From NCBI GenBank assembly GCA_036897625.1, contig JAYMTA010000973.1, positions 1-22,665 of the forward strand: DNA of 22,665 bases, given 5' to 3'. Each line of letters starts with the position of its first letter. Positions within the stretch are counted from its first letter, which is position 1. This document shows, piece after piece, positions 1 through 10,277 of the stretch. The notes below the pieces were generated by a model, which worked only from the letters and a program-made list of their open reading frames with translations, was not told the DNA's origin and did no database searches. A program made the translations under genes and the position numbers. The DNA comes from Pelargonium cotyledonis. Lineage: Eukaryota > Streptophyta > Magnoliopsida > Geraniales > Geraniaceae.

Positions 1-414
1 CGATTCCATCTAGTCCAATCTCCTTTCGGATCATATTCGAATTTATGTTTATAAATCCAAATCCGAGAACAAAAATTCAAACCCAATCCGAAATATGATT
101 CATCACAACTAGTTTTGTATTTGTGTGTGTGTATATAAATTTGAATTCGATAAGAAATTCGAATTGTCACATTTAGTTGTTAACATATATAACTAAAGTT
201 CAAAATCAAATTCCGTCTTATTCGACCTCCATTTGGATTAGATTCGAATTTATGTTTATAAATTTGAATTTGAAAACCCAAACTCAAACACGATCTAAAA
301 TTTGAATCGTCGCAACTAATTTTGAATGTATATTTAGATATGTGTGTGTTTGTAAATCCGATTCGTAAATGTATATATTTATGCATATATTTTTGTACTT
401 GGACAACAAAAAAA
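1..414. repeat. Two diverged units of a 207-bp tandem repeat
   Basis: A 22-base word beginning ATTCGAATTTATG occurs at 35-56 and again at 242-263. A second matching stretch, CATCACAACTAGTTTTG at 101-117, recurs in altered form at 308-324. Both pairs are offset by exactly 207 bases, and GT-rich runs follow both. The units are clearly related but well diverged, and the array is cut by the window start. It may be the edge of a satellite-like array or a local duplication. Confidence 0.6.
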
Positions 415-752
415 AAAGTATATATTTATGCATGAAATTGAAAAAATGAAAACAGAAAATGGAAAATTGGAAAATTTTGAAAACAGTTGAACTAAACACT
501 TTTTTTTTTCTAGTTTTCCATAGAAAAAAGAAAACAGAAAACAGAAAATAAAAATTGTTTTTCATAACTCGGGCCCTAAGTTTCTCTCTTTATACTCTTG
601 ATTTGTGTTTAAGTTTTGTTTATGAGTTTTGTGTTTAATCCCCAAATTTTCCATCACGAAAAATATGCATCGGGTAAATTAAAGAAATTGACCCTAAATT
701 CTCCAAATTGTAGAGAAGGAATGATAGTTAGGGATATCAGAGATTTCAACTA
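415..752. other. AT-rich spacer without a gene
   Basis: No coding signal is seen. The stretch 430-560 is rich in GAAAA and TTTTC words that can pair with each other (GAAAACAGAAAAT on the left, its complement near the T-run at 500-510), and it ends in CGGGCCCTA at about 571-579. TAGGGCC ends are common in plant MITEs, so a decayed MITE is possible, but no clear partner end was found. Confidence 0.35.
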
Positions 753-990
753 CTCCATCTGTCTCAAAATAAGTGTCATCCTTTCTACTTTGAGAAAAAT
801 TAAGGAAAAGTTAGTGTGGTATGTTTACTATTGTATCCTCATGATCATGTGTTGAGAGATCCTAACTAACTTTTTATAAGGATATTATTGACAATTCATG
901 CATAATAAACATACTAGAAAAGAAAATAAGACACTCATTTTGGAACAAAAATGCAAAAGAAACAAGACACTCATTTTGAGACGGAGGGAG
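753..990. mobile_element. Stowaway-type MITE (Tc1/Mariner), 238 bp
   Basis: The left end CTCCATCTGTCTCAAAATAA and the right end CATTTTGAGACGGAGGGAG are terminal inverted repeats of the CTCCCTCCGT type that marks plant Stowaway elements. A TA dinucleotide flanks each side (751-752 and 991-992), as expected for the TA target duplication. The word CAAGACACTCATTTTG-like occurs twice near the right end (about 929 and 963), so the right terminus looks partly duplicated inside. It has no coding capacity. A second member lies at 18720-18952. Confidence 0.9.
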
Positions 991-992
991 TA

Positions 993-1578
993 ATTTATAT
1001 ATAATTCCTTCAGTGCGCAGTTTTTGGAGAACCGATATGTAAAGAATGTAAAATGAATTGTTTGTCATGCGTCAGGAGAAGCCTTGGTCACGGAATATAT
1101 TTCCTTAAAAAAATTAGAGTTTTAAGGTTATGAATCAAGTTTGGATGTTCAAGAATAACTTGGGAGTTGGTTTGGAAATGGTGCTACAAACACATGTTAA
1201 TATTACTCTAAGAAGTATTCGAAGGTATGTGGAGGAATCGACGGTAGATGACGGAAGAAGTTGGGATGAGTCGAGGTATTTAATAAATCGAGAGATTATA
1301 TATCATCATGAGTAATTATGTTTTGAGCCAAATGAACGATGTTTCTAATATTAAAACATGACAATTCGAATATTGAAGTGAAGACATAACCAAACAAAAA
1401 TATGTCAAGTGCGCAATTAAGCTATTAAACAAAGTGCTTAATTCGTACCACATATTAATGGAGAGGATATTAGTATAATATATACAACATTTGATTCGTT
1501 TTTATATATTTCCATCAATAAATTGATGAAGTGATATTTGCTATATGTACAGAAACTACGTTTTGTACAAAATAAAAA
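993..1578. other. AT-rich spacer, nothing recognised
   Basis: Only short chance reading frames are present (for example about 61 codons at 1130-1315). Their protein shows no recognisable family. No repeat or RNA gene is seen. Confidence 0.4.
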
Positions 1579-1582
1579 GGAG

Positions 1583-1687
1583 AAATTGTAGATAACACGA
1601 TTGAATTAAAAATATTTTGCCGGTAGCACCTCTACACTAAAAGTTGTAATTTTGGGTTACTCTAAATTTTGCATCCTAGTGTCTGTC
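1583..1687 (+). repeat. Left terminal inverted repeat of the MULE-like element
   Basis: Runs from AAATTGTAGATAACAC to GTGTCTGTC. It pairs with the reverse complement of 2431-2523 at roughly 75-80% identity. The left arm carries about 12 extra bases at 1621-1636. Confidence 0.7.
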
Positions 1688-2430
1688 CATAACACCGTTA
1701 GTTGCATGCCAAAAATACCAAATTAACCCCATTCTTCATTTTTTTAATAAATATAAATAATTAATTAATAAAGATTAAAGAATAAGGAAAAAGAAGATGA
1801 AGACAATCGGAGCCCCGCCACTGCTTCCGGGAAGAAGATGGCCAACACTTTTCTCAAGGTCTGAACTCTTCTGTTCAGATCTACCCGTTAGAGCTCCGAC
1901 CATGGCCAACCGTGAACGGTGGATCTGGAGAACAGGTCTGGACCTCCGTGAAGGTCACCATTGTCGTCGACCTCCGTGAAATGGCTCACCAAATCCTCCA
2001 CTGTCGTCTCTCCTGCCAAAAACAGAGCACAAAGCCATCGCCGGCCACCGTCGAGTCTGGAGATCTGAACCATAGGTTAATGTCGAGTCTGGAGATCAAA
2101 GCCACCGTCGAGCCGCTGCCGTGACTGGATCTGAACCAGATATGGTTCTAGATCTGGTTTGGTTAGGTTTCTTTTTGGTTTGGTATTGTTTTTGTGGACT
2201 TGTTCAATTTTAGCAAATGACTTGTATGATTTGAATTTTTCGAAAAAGGTTTGAAGTTTAGTTTCCGGCAAAGTTTTGAATTTTCCTGAAAAGCTTTAAA
2301 GTTTTTGGTGAACTTTCATATTCATGTTCTTGAATAATGAAAAAAAATGGCAAGTTTGTCATTTCGAAATGTTTTGAAGTCATGTGCACTGCACATGATG
2401 ATAGATGGTCAATTTCCATCCAAATTAACT

Positions 2431-2523
2431 GACGGACGCTAAAATGCAAAAGTTAAAATAATTCAAAGTTACAATATTTAGTTTAGCAAAATGTATTTAA
2501 TTCAGCGGTGTTGTTTGCAATTT
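2431..2523 (-). repeat. Right terminal inverted repeat of the MULE-like element
   Basis: Read on the minus strand it begins AAATTGCAAACAACAC and ends GCGTCCGTC, matching the left arm at 1583-1687. Confidence 0.7.
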
Positions 2524-2530
2524 TTATTTC

Positions 2531-3138
2531 TCGACTTGTTTAACATCTACCATTATCCTTATCATAATTCATATTCTTGATGTGACTTCTATCCTTGACA
2601 AGGTGGGCTAGAAAATTAAATCCAGATTCGGTGAATAATCGGTTAAGAATTATAATCTTGTTTAGGTCATATCCTGGCATATCAAGGGGTGAAAGTTTGT
2701 GGGAACTTTTCTGCAGCATATATGATGTCCAAAGAAACAAAAATTTCATAAGAAAAATGTTGTTTGGAGCTATCCCAATTTTTTAAAAGTTTTATCAAAG
2801 AAACCAGGATGTTGCCCCCGAGGTGAGAAATTTGTTGAGCATAAATTAATTATTGAAAAACATTTGTTTCATTTGTCGTTAGTGTATTTGTGATACATGT
2901 ACAACACGTATCAATAAATAACTTATAAGTAGATCAATTAAAAAATTTATCTGACATATATTATATTAAGAAACGCACACCAATGTATTGTAAATGGTTT
3001 ACTAAAAAATACGCGCTGATAAATATTTTGTATTAATATTTATACCTACTATATTTTTATATCAAAATGCGGATCAATAAAAATTGTGTAACAAAACCAA
3101 TTGTAATTTATAACCAAAACATACATGCACCACACATA
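2531..3138. other. Spacer between the MULE-like element and the LTR element
   Basis: AT-rich DNA. A 63-codon open frame at 2595-2786 was looked at but has no recognisable family and no clear splice context. Nothing else was recognised. Confidence 0.35.
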
Positions 3139-3730
3139 AGAGAACCTGGAAGCAACAAGGTGGGTTGGAATTGAAGAGGAAGAAGATAGATTAGGAAGCG
3201 GTGACGTTTTAGAGGGAGGAACCAAAAGAGTAAATGGCAGCGTTTGGCTAAATGAAGAAGAGAAGCACAAAGAGAGAACGTCGACGCCGTTGAGAAGGGA
3301 TTTGAAAAGAGGATTCAAACACCAGAACTTTACTTGGAACAAAAGGAAGGAGAGGCTGACAGTACAGCCAGCTCGGAAATGGTTAGGCACGATGGAAAAT
3401 TGCAGAGCGATGATGGCAATCCTAGAACCGTTAGGAGGAGCACCAAAGAGAAGATGAAACCTAGATAGCTCAAGGAGTATAAATACTAAATGATGATAGA
3501 AATTAGGGTTGTTGAATGTATGAGTTTTCTCTTCCGATCCTCCCCTGTTTTTCCTCTTGTCTTGTAAGCTCATTCTACAGTTTCGTGATAGTTGTTAGAG
3601 TGTTGAACTTTCAATTTCCCTTTAATTGTTGAATGAAATCGCTGTGGACGCTTTTAATTAGCCGAGTCAAATCTATGTATTTTGATCGTTCCTTCTCTAT
3701 TTCCTTGTTCTGTTAACCTACCACACTCCA
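3139..3730 (+). repeat. 5' LTR of the Gypsy element
   Basis: Aligns with 6322-6870 over most of its length. It carries a TATAAATAC box at about 3478-3486 and a shared downstream stretch ending CCTACCACACTCCA at 3730. The bases after it (TTTGGTGCTTTCC) sit where a primer-binding site would be and do not resemble the initiator-methionine type TGGTATCAGAGC. The start is uncertain by a few bases. Confidence 0.85.
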
Positions 3731-3763
3731 TTTGGTGCTTTCCTTGGTCCTCCTGCAACAAAA

Positions 3764-6300
3764 ATGACAACCTCAGGCAAAACCCATAGTGAGAGAATTG
3801 CAACAGTACTGGAAACAAATCAGACATCCATGATAGAAGAAACGACAGAAATCAAGGAGAAGCAGCGGTCAATGGACGAAAAATTAGATCAGATTCTGGC
3901 TTCCATGAGGCTCAAGCAACCAGATCCAGTGCAGTGGAAGACAAGCCAAAAACTGTATTTCGAACCCACATTGGTCATTACCAGTGGTTAGTTATGCCAT
4001 TTGGCTTAAGCAATCCCCCATCCACTTTTCAAGCCCTGATGAATGACATCCTCAAGAACCAATTAAGAAGATTAGCTCTGGTGTTCTTTGATGACATCCT
4101 GGTATACCGCCAAACATGGAACCAACATATTGAGCATCTACCCAGAACCCTACAAACTCTACAGGACAACAACTTGTTTGCTAAATTCTCAAAATGCTCA
4201 TTTGGGAGAACCAACATTGAATACTTGGGGCATATTGTAACAAGAGGGGGAGTGTCAATGGATCCAGAAAAGGTAAAAGCAATCTTGGGATGGAAGACAC
4301 CAACTAGTCTGAAACAATTAAAGGGGATTTATGGGTCTTGCTGGTTATTACAGGAGGTTCATAAAAGGTTTTTCTAAAGTTGTTACACCAATGACAGAGC
4401 TTTTAAAGAAAGATGCCTTCTTATAGTCCAACTCAGCAACAAAAGCATTTCAAAAACTTATGGAAGCAGTTGTTCAAGCCCCAGTTATGCAATTAACTGA
4501 CTTCTCCCAACCATTTATTATTGGAACAGATGCTTCTGGATCAGGTTTAGGAGCTGTTCTTAGTCAAAATGGGCACCCTATTGCTTACTACTCTAAAAAA
4601 TTCTTTCCTAGAATGCACTAACAGTCAGCATATGTCAGAGAATTATTTACAATAGAACAAGCAGTGAGAAGATGGAGACCTTATTTATTGGGGCACAAAT
4701 TCATTGTCTAAACATATCACCAAAGCATCAAGTGTATGCATGATCAAATTCTACAAAGCTCAGATCAACAGAATTGTTTAGTACAACTATTGGGTCATGA
4801 CTACAAGATTGAGTACAAGCCAGGTAAGGACAACAAGGTAGCTGATGCACTCTCTAGATCCTATATGGTAGCTCAAGGATATTCCACCCCTCATTTTCAC
4901 TTTATTCCTCAACTCAAACAAGAGCAGCAGCAAAATGAATTTTGTTCAAAACACCTCACAGACCCACCTACTGATTCTACTTTCACCACCAGGGATGGTT
5001 TGTTACTCTACAAAGGAAGGTTGTGTATCCCCAAACATTCTACTCCAAAAAAGCACCTACTATTGGAATTTCATGACTCAACAATTTGGGGACATGCTGG
5101 AGTGAACAGAACTTACAAGAGGCTGACTACTAGTTTCTTTTGGGAAGAAATGTACAAGGAGGTGCATGATCATGTCTTACAATGCCAACTGTGTGAACAG
5201 GCAAAGCAAGACAACAAACTGAGTGCAGGTTTGTTCCAACCCCTCCCAATTCCTACAATTGTTTGGAGTGATGTAGCAATGAATTTCATAACAGGTCTTC
5301 CTCAGTCCAATGGGCAAACTGTTATTATGGTAGTCATAGTTAGACTCACCAAATATGCTCATTTCTCTACCCTGAAGTCTAACTACTCTAGTGAATCAGT
5401 GGCTCAAAAGATTATCACAGATGTGGTTAAGTTACATGGAGTCCCAACTTCAATAGTTTCAGACAGGGATAAGGTGTTCACAAACAAGTTTTGGAAGGAA
5501 TTATTCAGATTACAGGGGACTACTTTGGCTATGAGCTCTTCCTATCATCCCCAGACAGTTTGACAATCTGAATCACTCAACAAAACCATGGAGATGTATC
5601 TTAGGTGTTTTGTTAATGACAACCCAACCAAATGCTCTCAACACTTACCTTGGGCTGAATATTGGTTCAACACTGCTTACCACAATGCAGCAGGAATGAC
5701 TCCTTTTGAGGCACTATATGGTCGACCACCTCCAACTATGGTTTTACATACCAGGTGAATCAGAAAATGTCAAGGTGGAGCAAAGTTTGATTACAAGAGA
5801 TGCTCTACTACAGATGTTACAATGCAATCTGACTAAAGCACAAACAAGAATGAAAAAGCTCAAAGACAAGAATAGAAGGGAAGCAAGTTTTGAAATTGGT
5901 GACTGGGTTCTGGTTAAACTCCAACCCTACAGACAAAATTCAGTGGCTATGAGGAAAAACTAGAAATTGGGGTACAAGTATTTCAGACCATTTCAAGTGA
6001 TACAAAGAGTTGGAGAGGTTTCTTACAAGTTGCAATTCCCAGAGAATGCCAAAATACACTCCGTCTTTCACATCTCTCTCCTTAAAGCTTTTAAAGGAGA
6101 CTCTCAACAACAACACATGCCTGACACATGACTTCTTTAAGCAGCAACAGAACTTGCAAACATCACACCAGAAGTCAAAGGGGCAGGGAAAATTTGTCGT
6201 CAAGGGAAATGGATCCCACAATTGTTGGTGAAATACAAGCAGGGCAACACGAACCCTAAATGGGAGGACCTCAAATCTCTGGTACTGCAATACCCTGACC
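3764..6300 (+). pseudogene. gag-pol remnant of the Gypsy element
   Basis: Parts visible in order are: a short gag-like, glutamate/lysine-rich stretch (3764-3940); reverse transcriptase with VMPFGLSN and the FFDDILVY catalytic region (about 3950-4375); RNase H with a GTDASGSGLGAVL-type start (about 4520) through to the ADALSR tail (about 4860); integrase with a His/Cys zinc-binding region (about 5050-5210, ending CQLCEQAK) and a catalytic core (about 5240-5730, SDVAMNFITGLP, SDRDKVF, YHPQT); and a chromodomain-like end (about 6010-6300, with HISLLK-type and PDLHLEDK-type wording). The internal region is shorter than in a full-length member and the coding sequence is broken in several places. 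It is a fossil with no expected product. Confidence 0.85.
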
Positions 6301-6321
6301 TACACCTTGAGGACAAGGTAA

Positions 6322-6870
6322 TGGAGAACTTGCAAGCAACAAAGTGACCGTTGGAATTGAAGAGCTAGGGAGAAGATAGAGCACGAAGCAAGCGGTGACG
6401 TTTTAGAGGGAGGAATCAAAAGAGTAAACGGCAGCGTTTCGCTAAACGAAGAAGAGGGATTCGAATACACCAGAACCTTACTTGGAACAAAAGGAAGGAG
6501 AGGCTGACAATGCAGCCGACAGCCAGCTCGGCAAGGGTGTGGCACGATGGAGAAATGTAGAGCGATGATGGCAATCCTAGAACCGTTAGGAGGAGCACCA
6601 GAGAGAAGATGGCACTTGGATGGCTCAGGCAGTATAAATACTAAATGATGATAGATATTAGTGTTGTTGATTGTCTCATGAGTTTTCTCTTCCGATCCTC
6701 CCCTGTTTTTCCTCTTGTCTTGTAAGCTCATTCTACAGTTTCGTTATTGAACTATCAATTTCTCTTTTATTGTTGAATGAAATCGCTTTTAAGCCGAGGC
6801 AAATCTGTGCATGTTGATCATTCCTTCTCTATTTAATTCCTAGCTTGTTCTGTTAACCTACCACACTCCA
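6322..6870 (+). repeat. 3' LTR of the Gypsy element
   Basis: Begins TGGAGAACTTGCAAGC directly after the chromodomain-like tail and ends CTACCACACTCCA. It carries TATAAATA at 6633-6640, matching the promoter region of the 5' copy. It is somewhat shorter than the 5' LTR because of indels. Confidence 0.85.
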
Positions 6871-7134
6871 ATCCTTTTCCTTAATAATTTCACTGTGATA
6901 GCAATATGAGATCGTTGTGTTTGCTTCTTCTATATATATATATATATTTTTTTTTATCAGCCGTATTAAAGCATATTGCTTCATTTAATTACGAATGTTG
7001 GCAAGGTGATAGATAATAAAAGAATAATCTATCTGTTGAGAAAAAATGAACATGAATAAATTATGTTTTATTAATTTACGATAATATATGTGATCGATAA
7101 GGAAATATATAGTAGATAATTTAGAGGTGCAAAA
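6871..7134. other. Spacer between the LTR element and the lipase gene 3' end
   Basis: AT-rich DNA with a TA microsatellite and T-run near 6930-6955. It probably contains the 3' UTR of the minus-strand lipase gene. Confidence 0.5.
7067..7072 (-). promoter_or_regulatory. Candidate polyadenylation signal of the lipase gene
   Basis: Read on the minus strand this is AATAAA, about 63 bases after the lipase stop codon, a usual plant distance. The position is the only support. Confidence 0.45.
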
Positions 7135-10100
7135 TTATGAGTGAGATTTAAAGAATTCCAATACTGGTTCATAGACATCTTTTCTAGCACTACGGGCCAT
7201 TGCATAATCCAAGTGTGCATAGTTCAAAAGAAGACTATTGACAAGCTTTTTGGGGTTGTGATCTTGGAGGTCAGCCACCAATCTCAGGACGTCTAGGAGG
7301 TCTGCTAGAGTATCTGTTCCTCCGTACCCAAGAAATATCGGAAAGTCTTTTGGAATGTTTTTCATCTTGTACTCTGGAGCCGTCTCCTGCCCATACTTCT
7401 TCTTGTTCTCTTCAGGACCGTAATCGAACTTTCTTATGCCTCCTCCTCTAATATCTACGTAAACATATATATGTAATGTATATGTATGTCAAATTTATCA
7501 ATTCAGTTCACTAAATTCAAATATATCATCAACACAAATATAAAGGTGCAAACCGTAACGGAAATTGTTGAGGGAAAATATTTTGTTACAGTTATGTCGC
7601 ATATTGTGACATTACTCATAGGAAAATATTTTGTTACAGTTATGTCGCATATTGTGACATTACTCATATATTCTGTTACATACACACATTTGTGACAACA
7701 AATTCTATTACAACCATTTGTGACAACCTAAAGAATGAAATCTACAGATTCGTTACAGAAAATTTCAGTCACAGATCGAGAGTTTTTATGTAGTATATGT
7801 ATGTATGCAACTTACTCTGTGCCAAATGCATAACAGTCTTGGTGGAGGTCGATTGAGGCTCGTGTTCAAGAAACCTATTCATTGTGTGTTTGTCAACGCA
7901 ACAATTGGGACCTGCAAGAAAATGAATGTTGGTGTGTATACATATATACATGCCTCATCGATTTTCAAGTGCAACACAAATATATATTGTATAGATGTAA
8001 TAATTAATTACCTGTTACAGGCCACATAGTGGGTGAACAATCTATATCAAATTGTTTACAGACTTGCAAACTTAAAATTCTAGATGCTGCCCTGTAATTA
8101 AGTCAATAAATATGTGGGTGTTTAATCAATCTATGAAAATACAATTGCAATAATTGGTGTTACGAAATACATTTTTATTCATTTATCAACAAGCGTAACA
8201 ACCGAAATTTGAACCCGAGACTTCAAGAGAAGCAAACGTTTTAAACCAAAAACACATTTAGTTTCTTACCCCATTGGACTAAATTCGTGCAGGTTAAGCA
8301 ACTCTCTTGTCTGCAAAAACAATACAATAAAATGATAGTTTATGCATGAAAAAGGTCTAATACGCGAAAACTAAAAATGTATGTTTTTGCAAGTCACTCG
8401 AGATATACCTCAGCCACGAAAAAATGAGCACCAACTTTTGCAAATAAGGAAGGGGTGAGATCGAGATAAGCAATTGGACTAAGCAAGGCAACTGATTTCA
8501 TATTTTTGATGGTCGACTGATGACTCGCGAGTGCAGCCAATGCAACTAGAGTTCCCTGTAACAACAATCAAAGCAAGCCAAATAATAATAATTTCTCATC
8601 ATGTATAAATTAATATATAGGTTAGATGATTTTGTCTTTTTCGGACTGACATTTTTCTTTTTTTTTGTTTGCTTTAAGACCTTGAACTCCAATTCTTTTA
8701 ATTAAATCCACATTACTGGTTGCATGTGGTTTTAACGTGACAAGTCATCTTGCAACCTAAAATCTTAGAATACGTCAGCAGTACACGTTAGACGTCAATT
8801 GTGATAGGTGAAACGACAACATTTTTTTTTTGTATAAGATCGTCAAAACGGCATCGCCGAAAGGTGACATGGATAATAATCTAAGCAGACATGATGATGA
8901 CACTTTAAGTTGACTTGTCACTTCAAAACCATTTAGAATCGGTAACGTGTACTAATTAACTAAAAAGAAAAAAATAAAAAATAAATAAAAGTAGTGGAGT
9001 GCAATGACTGAAACCATGCTAAACCTTTACCATGGGCTAAACCAAACAAAAAAACGCCATGAAAGACAACCATTTTAACCCTTAATATATAAACATTGCG
9101 CGCACATAGAATTTATACCATGGAATGGCCAATGTAGTGTACTTTCTGTCCCGTTTTCTTATGAATGTAGTTAACGGTAGCATCGAGATCAATTTCAGAT
9201 AGTTCTTGCCATGACCAATCCCAATATTTCTGAAATTAACCAACAACGATGTTGCACACAAAACTACACGCGTAATATAATATAAAAGACATTAAACAAA
9301 AACTGCAAGATAAACAATTAACCTTAGACCAAACTGATAAGGACTTGTGGCTGCGGCTATATTTGGTTCCTCTGTTATTGTTCATCCACACATCGAACCC
9401 GTTTTCAGCAAAAAAGAAGGGCAAAGAATCATTGTCCAGTAGCATCCATGACATTGCATCCTACAACAACACCACCACCAATATATTATATACACTTAAT
9501 TAGTTCATCTTCAAAACACACTACAAAAGTTCTATTTTTAGGTGACGGTCAAGAACAAGTTGTTGTCAATGAATACACAAGGAGTTGAGTATAGAAACAG
9601 TGAGCACTGAGCTGACACAGATAAAAATTCAATAATAGTGAAAACGTAGGCTTTCATGTTTTTGAAACCCCTTCTCGTCGCATACTTGGAGACTTTACGT
9701 GATAACATTTTTTATAACAGCAGTTATTGACTTTTAGTGAGAAAGAATGAGTTTGAGTGACGCGGATAACGAAATTTCTTGTAGTTGCAATTTTTTTTTT
9801 AACTAAAATTATAGCTATATTGAAAATTGGTAACAAAATTGTACCACAAAGAGGCCGTGCTGCAACAAAACCACTGGCTTGGCTGCAGGTTTCTCTGATG
9901 AATTAGACATAACATTTGATCGTCCGTGTGGAATTCGTTGCATGCCAAGAATATGACCATCTTTGGTCGTCACCTAATTAAAATCATAAAATTAGAGCAA
10001 TAATACGTATAGTACTTTGATCATGCATGCATTATATTGATGATAATATGTTGTCACGTACTGTGTGGTCTTCGCATGTGTAATGAAATTTCTCGACCAT

Positions 10101-10277
10101 GTTTTTACAACCACTCTCTTGAACAAACGAGGTGGTTTCATTGGCGGGTGCAAGTGCAGAATCGTAGGTTCGTGTTCCCGAGATTAACTTATTTCTAGCT
10201 CCGAGAACTGGCTCGGAACAGCAATAAAGAAACAATAGAATTGTTAAGAACAAACAGTCGGTCATTTTGATCATCAT
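7135..10277 (-). CDS. Triacylglycerol (acid) lipase 2-like, nine exons, 425 aa, intact
   Basis: Exons (minus strand, in order): 10277-10062, 9973-9845, 9460-9323, 9229-9119, 8555-8409, 8310-8270, 8091-8012, 7911-7816, 7454-7135. All introns are GT..AG and the joined frame is 1278 nt with no stop. The product is an alpha/beta-hydrolase of the gastric/lysosomal acid-lipase family, which hydrolyses acylglycerols; Arabidopsis relatives include MPL1 and the LIP genes. A hydrophobic signal peptide covers about residues 1-27, so a secretory or vacuolar route is inferred. The N-terminal lipase motif ([15 protein letters not shown]) starts at residue 73, the oxyanion HG is at 111-112, and the catalytic set is Ser197 in GHSMG, Asp367 in GYGGTD and His400 in NYAHLDY. 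NCC and EPQSTSTK wording near residue 290-312 is also typical. Possible N-glycosylation sites are N46 and N96. Family length is about 390-430 aa, so it is full length. An alternative first ATG at codon 2 or 5 changes little. Confidence 0.93.
7573..7668. repeat. Perfect 48-bp tandem duplication in lipase intron 8
   Basis: Bases 7573-7620 and 7621-7668 are identical (both start GGAAAATATTTTGTTACAG and end TTACTCATA). They lie inside the last intron (7455-7815). TGTGACA and GTTACA words continue on both sides (to about 7775), hinting that the intron holds a decayed transposon end with TGTGAC motifs. Complete identity points to a recent event. Confidence 0.95.
8709..8949. mobile_element. MITE-like TIR element in lipase intron 4, about 241 bp
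   Basis: The left end CACATTACTGGTTGCATG and the reverse complement of the right end (CACGTTACCGATTC) align for 43 bases with about 33 matches, including GTGACAAGTCA in both arms. It lies wholly within the 563-bp intron 8556-9118, the longest of the gene, and explains much of that length. The family is not assigned and no clean target duplication was found. It has no coding capacity. Confidence 0.7.
9519..9580 (+). mobile_element. Possible one-sided CACTA-like terminus in lipase intron 2
   Basis: CACTACAAAAG at 9519 followed by TTTTTAGGTGACGG resembles the ends of plant CACTA (En/Spm) elements. The expected opposite end (CTTTTGTAGTG) was not found in the intron (9461-9844), so this may be a remnant or chance. 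Intron 2 (384 bp) is longer than most others in the gene. Confidence 0.3.

Larger units (their letters stand above)
1579..2530. mobile_element. Mutator-like non-autonomous TIR element (Pack-MULE-like), about 950 bp
   Basis: Long terminal inverted repeats bound the element, with arms at 1583-1687 and 2431-2523. The outer 38 bases match 30/38 without gaps; after an indel of about 12 bases the match resumes at CTAAAAGTTGTAA against CTAAATATTGTAA and runs inward to GTCTGTCC/GTCCGTCA. Inside lies an AT-rich subterminal stretch and then a GC-rich island (about 1795-2130) with short internal duplications, for example GTCGAGTCTGGAGATC twice near 2050-2095. Long imperfect TIRs, GAAATT-type ends and GC-rich cargo are known of plant MULEs. 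The superfamily call is inference because no 9-bp target duplication could be made out. No transposase is present. Short open frames inside (about 60-70 codons) do not look like a gene. Confidence 0.65.
3139..6870 (+). mobile_element. Ty3/Gypsy chromovirus fossil (Reina-like), both LTRs present, broken
   Basis: Two similar LTRs (3139-3730 and 6322-6870) flank an internal region with recognisable reverse transcriptase, RNase H, integrase and a chromodomain-like tail, in the Gypsy order (integrase last). The 3' LTR begins TGG and both LTRs end in CTACCACACTCCA, fitting the TG..CA rule. By eye roughly one position in ten differs between the aligned LTRs, besides indels, so the insertion is old (some millions of years). 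The element is broken in several places and is not an active copy. The Reina assignment rests on wording of the RT and integrase regions (VMPFGLSN, VFFDDILVY, YLRCFVNDNP) and on the chromodomain tail. No clear target-site duplication was found. Confidence 0.9.

Noticed and set aside
2595-2786. 63-codon plus-strand frame between two transposons
   Set aside because: No recognisable family, no support from splice sites or composition.
3049-3573. 174-codon open frame on the minus strand
   Set aside because: It is antisense to the 5' LTR of the Gypsy element; a similar frame appears over the 3' LTR (6300-6731).
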